Source of the DNA: Amycolatopsis suaedae
GTDB lineage: Bacteria > Actinomycetota > Actinomycetes > Mycobacteriales > Pseudonocardiaceae
NCBI RefSeq assembly: GCF_004214935.1
Contig: NZ_SFCC01000017.1
Coordinates: 108,151-172,150 of the forward strand
Direction: 5' to 3'
DNA length: 64,000 nucleotides
Shown in pieces: positions 59,671 to 64,000 of this stretch. Below the pieces are notes generated by a model, which was given only the letters and a program-made list of their open reading frames with translations, made no database searches and was not told the origin of the DNA. How positions within the stretch are numbered: position 1 is the first letter of the stretch; every line of letters starts with the position of its first letter. The position numbers and the translations under genes are program-made.

Positions 59671-60111
59671 CTACACCTGACGGGCCGTCGCCATGGCGCG
59701 GTCGACCTCCCAGAAGGCCCGCATCGAGCGGATCAGGCCGTCCGGGCCGACGCGGTAGACGAACACGCCGTCGGTGTCCACCACGTACCCGCCGGGCAGG
59801 TGGCTGGTGATCGTGCCGACGTTGGCCACCTCGTCGCCGGCCGCGTGCGAGTCCCGCATGGTGAACTCGAAACGCTCCACCTGCGCGATCGCCTTGTCCC
59901 AGAAGGCCGCGATCCCGTCGCGGCCGTGGTGGCCGGTGCCCTCGGGGTCGAAGCCGGACGGGCCGACCGGGTCCTCGACAACGCCGTCCTGCGCGAACAG
60001 CGCCAGCCATTCCTCCTTGTTCCCGGCCGAGACGGCGTTCATCGAGCGCCAGGCCGCGACCCGGGCAGGCGGCTGTTCCTCGTCGGGGTTCCACGGCACG
60101 GTGACGGTCAC
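59671..60111 (-). CDS. NTF2/SnoaL-like protein
   Basis: 146-residue cone-barrel fold protein of the SnoaL/nuclear-transport-factor-2 superfamily: helix ARVAAWRSMNAVSAGNKEEW, LALFAQDGVVEDPVGPSG, YVVDTDGVFVYRVGPDG. Includes ketosteroid-isomerase-like and polyketide cyclase relatives. GTG at 60111 overlaps the stop of the LLM gene (GTGA), so the two are co-translated and may act on the same substrate. It ends at the edge of repeat island IV. Confidence 0.85.
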   Translation of the reverse strand: MTVTVPWNPDEEQPPARVAAWRSMNAVSAGNKEEWLALFAQDGVVEDPVGPSGFDPEGTGHHGRDGIAAFWDKAIAQVERFEFTMRDSHAAGDEVANVGTITSHLPGGYVVDTDGVFVYRVGPDGLIRSMRAFWEVDRAMATARQV

Positions 60112-60989
60112 GGACGGCCTCCCAGCGGGGCGATGATCTCCTCGGCGAACTTCTTCATCGACGCCTTCTTCGCCTCGACGTCGGCGTCGAACCCGAGGCC
60201 GTCGAAGACCCACGGCATGGTGATCGCGTCGGTCACCCCGGCCTCGGCCTGCTCGCGGTAGCCGTCGAGGCCGAACCGGTCGACGCAGACCGCCTGGTAC
60301 TCGAACGGCACGTCGGCGCGGCCGTACTCGGCCAGCAGCGTGCGCAGCCGCCCGATGGTCTCGCGCAGCTCGTCCAGCGTCATCATCGCCGACGACCAGC
60401 CGTCGCCGACCCGCGCGGCGCGGCGCAGCGCGACCTCGGTGTGCCCACCGACGTAGAACGGCACCCGCCGCGCCGGCGCCGGGCTCATCCGCAGCCTGCC
60501 GAAGTCGAAGAACTCGCCGTGGTACTCGACCATCCCGCCGTCGAGGATCAGCCGCAGCACCTCGATGGCCTCGTCGACGCGCTTGCCGCGCCGCTCGTAG
60601 GGCGCCCCGCACCAGCGGAACTCCTCCGGCGACCAGCCCACCCCCAGCCCGAGGCCGAACCGGTCACCGGTGAGCACCGCGGCCGAGCCGACCTGGCGGG
60701 CCAGCAGCACCGGATTGCGGGAGCCGAGCTTGAGCACCGAGGTGTAGAACCGGATGTCGCTGGTGACCGCGCCCATGGCCGCGGTGGCGACCAGTGGGTC
60801 GACCCAGGGCGTCTCCTCGGTCCAGAACCTGTTCCCGTCCGGGGTGTAGGGGTAGTCGGCGGACACCGACTCCGAATAGAACAGCGAGTCGGGCAGGGCG
60901 ATCGAGGAGAATCCGCACTCCTCAGCCGCCGCAGCGAGTTCGGTGAGCTGGTCAGGTGGGCACATCGCCACGGACAGGGTGAACTTCAC
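60108..60989 (-). CDS. LLM class F420-dependent oxidoreductase
   Basis: 293-residue luciferase-like TIM-barrel protein. F420 family marks: FTLSVAMCPPDQLTELAAAA, SIALPDSLFYSES, LGLGVGWSPEEFRWCGAPYE, and VPFYVGGHTEVALRRAAR. Such enzymes transfer hydride from reduced F420 to diverse compounds. GTG at 60989 is chosen since GGAGGTG stands seven bases upstream. Downstream NTF2 gene is coupled. Confidence 0.92.
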   Translation of the reverse strand: MKFTLSVAMCPPDQLTELAAAAEECGFSSIALPDSLFYSESVSADYPYTPDGNRFWTEETPWVDPLVATAAMGAVTSDIRFYTSVLKLGSRNPVLLARQVGSAAVLTGDRFGLGLGVGWSPEEFRWCGAPYERRGKRVDEAIEVLRLILDGGMVEYHGEFFDFGRLRMSPAPARRVPFYVGGHTEVALRRAARVGDGWSSAMMTLDELRETIGRLRTLLAEYGRADVPFEYQAVCVDRFGLDGYREQAEAGVTDAITMPWVFDGLGFDADVEAKKASMKKFAEEIIAPLGGRP

Positions 60990-61025
60990 GCGTCGACACC
61001 TCCAGAACACGGACTATAACGTGTT

Positions 61026-61325
61026 CTAGTTTTCGCCGCCAGAGCCGAGCAGCTCGCGCAGGTTCGCGGTGTATTCGTCGAACGCCAGCCGCCCCTTGGC
61101 CGTCAGTTCGAGATAGGTGACCGGGGTGCGCCGCTCGTGGGTCTTGGTGACTGCCACATAACCCGCGTCCTCCAGCTTGCGCAGATGCGTGGACAGGTTG
61201 CCCGCCGTCATGTCCAGCAGCTGCTGCAGCCGGGGGAACGAGATCGAGTCCCCTTCGGGCAGAGCCGACAGCGCCACGGTCACCCGCAGCCGCGCCTGGG
61301 CGTGGATCACCGGATCCAGTTCCAC
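61026..61325 (-). CDS. Winged-helix transcriptional regulator (HTH_34 type)
   Basis: 99-residue single-domain regulator: VIHAQARLRVTVALSALPEG, FPRLQQLLDMTAGNLSTHLRKLEDAGYV, KTHERRTPVTYLELTAKG. This is the small ArsR/MarR-like HTH_34 group, often paired with a membrane protein. GTG at 61325 is one base before the stop of the membrane protein gene, so they form an operon. Palindrome GCACTTTG-N5-CAAAGTGC upstream of the operon may be its operator. Confidence 0.88.
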   Translation of the reverse strand: MELDPVIHAQARLRVTVALSALPEGDSISFPRLQQLLDMTAGNLSTHLRKLEDAGYVAVTKTHERRTPVTYLELTAKGRLAFDEYTANLRELLGSGGEN

Positions 61326-61326
61326 G

Positions 61327-61938
61327 TCAGCCCCTCCTCACCGACACCACGGCACGCGAGCCGAAGCCGAGCAGGCCGGCGACGGCGAGGACCAGGGCCT
61401 GGTAATCCATTCCCACCAGGACGCTGACCACGGCGGAGGCGAGGAACACCACGCCGACGGCATAGAAGGCGATGTCGCGGAACATGGCGCCGCCGGCCAG
61501 GCACAGCGCACCGGCCAGCGTCATCGTCGTTCCCGACCACAGCACCGGGACAAGATCCTTCGGCAGCCCGTTCGACTGCAACATCAGGTTGACCGCGACC
61601 AGCGCGCCGTAGGACAACGTCCAGCTCCACCCGTAGAGCGCACCGGACAGCACCGACGGCCCGCGCAGCCCCCTGCCCGACCGCACCCCGAGCACAGCCG
61701 AGACGACGACCCCGGCAACGATCGCCACAGCCGTGATCACCCCGGCCACCCAGTACGGAATCACGGGCCCCGGCCAGCCACGGCCGGCGAGGTGGAACGC
61801 GAGGAAGCTGACGAACCACAGGCCCGCCCACATCCCGTTCAGCACTCCGACCGAGGCGGACAGCTTGCGCCGCACGTCGGCCCGTTCCTGTTCGATCACC
61901 TCGAGCGACCGCTCGGGCGACAGCGTCTCGTCGGCCAT
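61327..61938 (-). CDS. Conserved membrane protein, regulator partner
   Basis: 203-residue protein with five to six hydrophobic segments (GMWAGLWFVSFLAFHLAG, VIPYWVAGVITAVAIVAGVVVSAVLG and others) after a cytoplasmic N-terminus SLEVIEQERADVRRKLSASVG. The family typically sits in front of an HTH_34 gene. Function unknown. ATG at 61938. Confidence 0.8.
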   Translation of the reverse strand: MADETLSPERSLEVIEQERADVRRKLSASVGVLNGMWAGLWFVSFLAFHLAGRGWPGPVIPYWVAGVITAVAIVAGVVVSAVLGVRSGRGLRGPSVLSGALYGWSWTLSYGALVAVNLMLQSNGLPKDLVPVLWSGTTMTLAGALCLAGGAMFRDIAFYAVGVVFLASAVVSVLVGMDYQALVLAVAGLLGFGSRAVVSVRRG

Positions 61939-61972
61939 CGCACACCCTCCAACTTTGCAGCACAAACTACTC

Positions 61973-61993
61973 GCACTTTGTACTGCAAAGTGC
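61973..61993. promoter_or_regulatory. Palindromic operator upstream of membrane protein/HTH operon
   Basis: GCACTTTG TACTG CAAAGTGC, eight-base perfect arms, 35-55 bases upstream of the operon start. A related CTTTGCAG lies at 61963. Confidence 0.7.
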
Positions 61994-62042
61994 TTGGTCA
62001 ACACAAGCTCGCACCAAGGGGTGACGGACGACGCCACACACC

Positions 62043-62208
62043 TATGATCCACATCACAGGCAATTCCGGAATACCTTTGTTGTGATTTTCCCATTTTCCC
62101 GCACTGAGCTGGGCGAGTTCGCCAACCCCGCGACAGCGGCTTGTTGTTTACGTCACCCGAACATGCGATTGGGCAAATTGACACATTTCTGACCAGGTCG
62201 TTTACCGT
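62043..62208 (+). promoter_or_regulatory. NlpC/P60 upstream region with CRP-like site and promoter
   Basis: TATGATCCACATCACA (62043-62058) matches TGTGA-N6-TCACA with one mismatch. TTGACA (62178-62183) and TACCGT (62203-62208) give a plausible promoter with a 19-base spacer. Confidence 0.45.
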
Positions 62209-62283
62209 TCCGTGATTGACGGCCGGAAAGGGCCCGCCGCGCCGTCACGAGAAAAGAAATCCAGTACCCCGACACTGGAGGAA

Positions 62284-63039
62284 ATGGTGTCCCCTGCCCA
62301 TTGGCGGCGCCCGACCGCCGCCATCGCCTGCCTCGCCTGTGCCACGAGCGCCATGCTCGCGTTCCCCGGCCAGGCGGGAGCGGCCTTCTCCACCCAGCAG
62401 ACCATGGCCGCCGCCCCCTCCCCCGTTCAGTGGGGCAGCGACCTGACCTTCACCGGCAAGCTCAGCGGTCTCGGTGACCGCCCGCTGGCCGACCAGCCGG
62501 TCGACCTCGAGTGGCGGCCCGCCGCCGACAAGCCGTGGTCGGTGTCCGCCTCCGGGCGCACCAACGCCGAGGGAACCGCCGCCATCCCCGCCACGGTCAC
62601 GGTGAGCGCCGAGTGGCGCATCACCTTCCGCGGCAACCGGCTCTACGACCCCTCCTCGTCGAACCCGGTCAGCGTCGAGTCCAAGCGGCCGACCGACCAG
62701 CTGCTGCTCGACGCGGCCGCCGCCCAGGCGGGCAAGCCGTACTCCTACGGCGCGACCGGACCGGACGCGTTCGACTGCTCCGGGCTGACCCAGTTCGTGC
62801 ACCGCCAGGTCGGCATCGAGCTGCCCCGCACGTCGCGCGACCAGCGCGCCGCGCTCGGCCACATCGACAAGTCCGCCATGCGGCCGGGCGACCTGGTGTT
62901 CTTCGGCAACGGCCGCAGCGTCTACCACGTCGGCATCTTCGCCGGTGACAACAAGATGTGGGCCGCGCCGGAGACCGGTGACGTCGTCCGCCTGCAGAAC
63001 ATCTGGACCGACGCCTACACCGTGGGACGGGCGTGGTGA
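62284..63039 (+). CDS. Secreted NlpC/P60 peptidoglycan endopeptidase
   Basis: 251-residue exported cell-wall hydrolase. Signal peptide AAIACLACATSAMLAFPGQAGA, an Ig-like or bacterial adhesion-type domain (residues ~45-135, SDLTFTGKLSGLG), and the C-terminal NlpC/P60 domain with catalytic Cys in DAFDCSGLTQFV, His in VYHVGIFAGD and a third polar residue near NKMWAAPE. Cleaves D-Glu-mDAP bonds. Start ATG at 62284 or GTG at 62287 (better spacing from GGAGG). Long upstream leader could carry regulation. Confidence 0.93.
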   Translation: MVSPAHWRRPTAAIACLACATSAMLAFPGQAGAAFSTQQTMAAAPSPVQWGSDLTFTGKLSGLGDRPLADQPVDLEWRPAADKPWSVSASGRTNAEGTAAIPATVTVSAEWRITFRGNRLYDPSSSNPVSVESKRPTDQLLLDAAAAQAGKPYSYGATGPDAFDCSGLTQFVHRQVGIELPRTSRDQRAALGHIDKSAMRPGDLVFFGNGRSVYHVGIFAGDNKMWAAPETGDVVRLQNIWTDAYTVGRAW

Positions 63040-63064
63040 CCCGGTCGTGACCGGGGACGGGAAC

Positions 63065-63094
63065 GAACCGGACAACGTTCTCGTTGTCCGGTTC
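63065..63094. terminator. Terminator after NlpC/P60
   Basis: 13-bp perfect stem GAACCGGACAACG/CGTTGTCCGGTTC with loop TTCT, between the NlpC/P60 stop and the next ATG. Confidence 0.8.
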
Positions 63095-63120
63095 GAGAAC
63101 CCCCGAACCTGGAGTCACGC

Positions 63121-63894
63121 ATGGGTACCGCCATCGTTCTGATCGTTCTGCTGGTCCTCGTGGTCGGCGGCGCGGCGTACCTCGTCAACACGCAGGCCAA
63201 AGCCAAGCGCCAGCGTCTCGAGGACGCCAAGGCCGACGCCCGCAGGCTGGTGGAGCGCCTCGGCGGCCAGGTGCTCAACCTGGTCGGCACCGACACGGCC
63301 TCCCAGCAGGCACTGGCCGACGCCTCCGAGCGCTACACCGCCGCCGGCTCGCAGATGGAGCAGGCCCAGACCATCGAGCAGGCCAAGCTGGTCAAGGAGA
63401 CCGCCGTCGAGGGCCTGTACTACGTCCGGGCCGCCCGGCTGGCCATGGGCATGGACCCCGGCCCCGAACTGCCGCGCGACCCCGAGCGGGAGAACGCCGG
63501 CGCCGTCACCGAGCACCGGTCGGTCGAGGTCGAGGGACAGCACTACGAGGCCTCGCCCGAGCCCGGCGCCAACACGCCGCACTACTACCCCGGCGGCCGC
63601 GTCGCCGGACGCCCGGTGCCGCAGGGCTGGTACAGCGAGCCGTGGTGGAAGCCCGCGCTCGTCGCCGGCGCCTGGGGCCTGGGCTCGATGCTGTTGTTCA
63701 GCGCCATGTTCTCCGGCATGGCAGGCATCGCCAGCGCCGACGCCTGGGCGTCGGGCTACAACGCCGGCCAGGAGGAGGCCGCCGCGGACGCGGGCGCCGA
63801 CGGCGGTGACGCCGGAGGCGACGCCGGCGGCGACTTCGGCGGTGGTGACTTCGGAGGCGGCGACTTCGGGGGCGGCGACTTCGGCGGCTTCTAG
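63121..63894 (+). CDS. Membrane protein with Gly/Asp/Phe-rich tail
   Basis: 257-residue protein. N-terminal membrane anchor AIVLIVLLVLVVGGAAYLV, a helical domain (RLEDAKADARRLVERLGG, TIEQAKLVKETAVEGL), a second hydrophobic segment near residue 190 (WGLGSMLLFSAMFSGMAG), and a C-terminal tail of GGDFGG repeats. DUF1542-like or TPM-associated proteins have such tails, but I do not recognise the family with certainty. ATG at 63121. It follows the NlpC/P60 gene after a terminator and ends three bases before a solo repeat module. Confidence 0.7.
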   Translation: MGTAIVLIVLLVLVVGGAAYLVNTQAKAKRQRLEDAKADARRLVERLGGQVLNLVGTDTASQQALADASERYTAAGSQMEQAQTIEQAKLVKETAVEGLYYVRAARLAMGMDPGPELPRDPERENAGAVTEHRSVEVEGQHYEASPEPGANTPHYYPGGRVAGRPVPQGWYSEPWWKPALVAGAWGLGSMLLFSAMFSGMAGIASADAWASGYNAGQEEAAADAGADGGDAGGDAGGDFGGGDFGGGDFGGGDFGGF

Positions 63895-63925
63895 CTCGTG
63901 AAGGCCACCTTCATTACGTGAGACC
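63895..63925 (+). repeat. Solo end module (partial) at right edge
   Basis: GCTCGTGAAGGCCACCTTCA plus TTACGTGAGAC, the inner 30 bases of the dispersed end module, abutting the stop of the preceding gene. The rest of the module is absent. Confidence 0.8.
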
Positions 63926-64000
63926 TGGATCCACCGACGATGATGACGAATTGATCGTGTCGTAGACACGCAGATGCCCTCTGACCTGGGATTGTTGTTC
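63926..64000. other. Right-edge sequence without gene call
   Basis: 75 bases including a small hairpin CGTGTCGTAGACACG (about 63956-63970) and ACGCAGATGCCC. It could be the end of an insertion element or the start of another locus; too short to judge. Confidence 0.3.

Noticed and set aside
62040..62283. c-di-AMP (ydaO) riboswitch upstream of NlpC/P60
   Set aside because: The context fits, but I could not place the conserved aptamer motifs in the sequence; left as a check only.

Overview
The window is a chromosomal segment of a high-GC actinomycete. Strong GC bias at third codon positions, frequent GTG/TTG starts, many GTGA stop/start overlaps, and the actinobacterial gene orders valS-folC-DUF4233-ndk(-rne) and tig-clpP1-clpP2-clpX all fit. 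An iniBAC-type locus and the general gene content suggest the Pseudonocardiaceae or close relatives (inference; no database search was possible). The minus strand carries most of the housekeeping genes.

Layout. 1-5.4 kb: start of RNase E (minus, running off the left edge), a secreted subtilisin-like protease, and a three-gene ABC-2 exporter operon. 5.4-9.4 kb: a 1,133-residue secreted phosphodiester-glycosidase/metallophosphatase and repeat island I. 9.4-15.7 kb: NmrA-like/TetR pair, ndk with its terminator, a Tat-exported PhoD phosphatase, DUF4233-folC, and a methyltransferase. 15.9-18.9 kb: two near-duplicate cytochromes P450 with matching upstream elements, flanking a small divergent gene. 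18.9-22.2 kb: valS and a GPP34 protein. 22.2-32.6 kb: a YdeP-type molybdoenzyme and, about 6 kb away, an oxalate/formate-antiporter-type MFS protein with a tiny partner, and FdhD. Between these lie a Nudix protein, repeat island II, GNAT, SDR and a large M14 peptidase. 32.7-38.9 kb: TetR, RsbA-like anti-sigma factor, and the Clp protease block clpX-clpP2-clpP1-tig. 39-45.4 kb: a desaturase/reductase chimera coupled to a cytokinin-dehydrogenase-like flavoenzyme, repeat island III, SMP-30, WYL regulator, DinB and VOC proteins.

45.4-53.7 kb is a complete cell-wall-stress cluster. IniR (STAND/LuxR ATPase) and an Hsp70-like ATPase form one operon. Divergent from it is iniB-iniA-iniC, encoding a short IniB-domain protein and two dynamin-like GTPases. 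Between the two operons lies an imperfect inverted repeat of about 158 bp, and a strong hairpin separates iniB from iniA. 53.7-58 kb: an orphan sugar-binding lipoprotein, two phage-type lysins, tRNA-Pro and tRNA-Gly, and a GntR gene facing a 52-residue ORF across three operator-like sites. 57.7-64 kb: MerR/ene-reductase pair, repeat island IV, NTF2-like and F420-type genes, a winged-helix regulator with a membrane protein, an NlpC/P60 hydrolase and a Gly/Asp/Phe-rich membrane protein.

The least explained structure is a composite, non-coding, dispersed repeat family. It has a 53-bp end module built on the palindrome GTGAAGGCCACCTTCAC, arrays of ~21-22-bp GAAC..ACTCGCG units, a ~65-bp core, and two further modules. 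It forms four islands between ordinary genes, and a solo end sits at the right edge. Several islands begin with the end module in one orientation and finish with it in the other, like a non-autonomous mobile or structured-DNA element with no transposase in the window.
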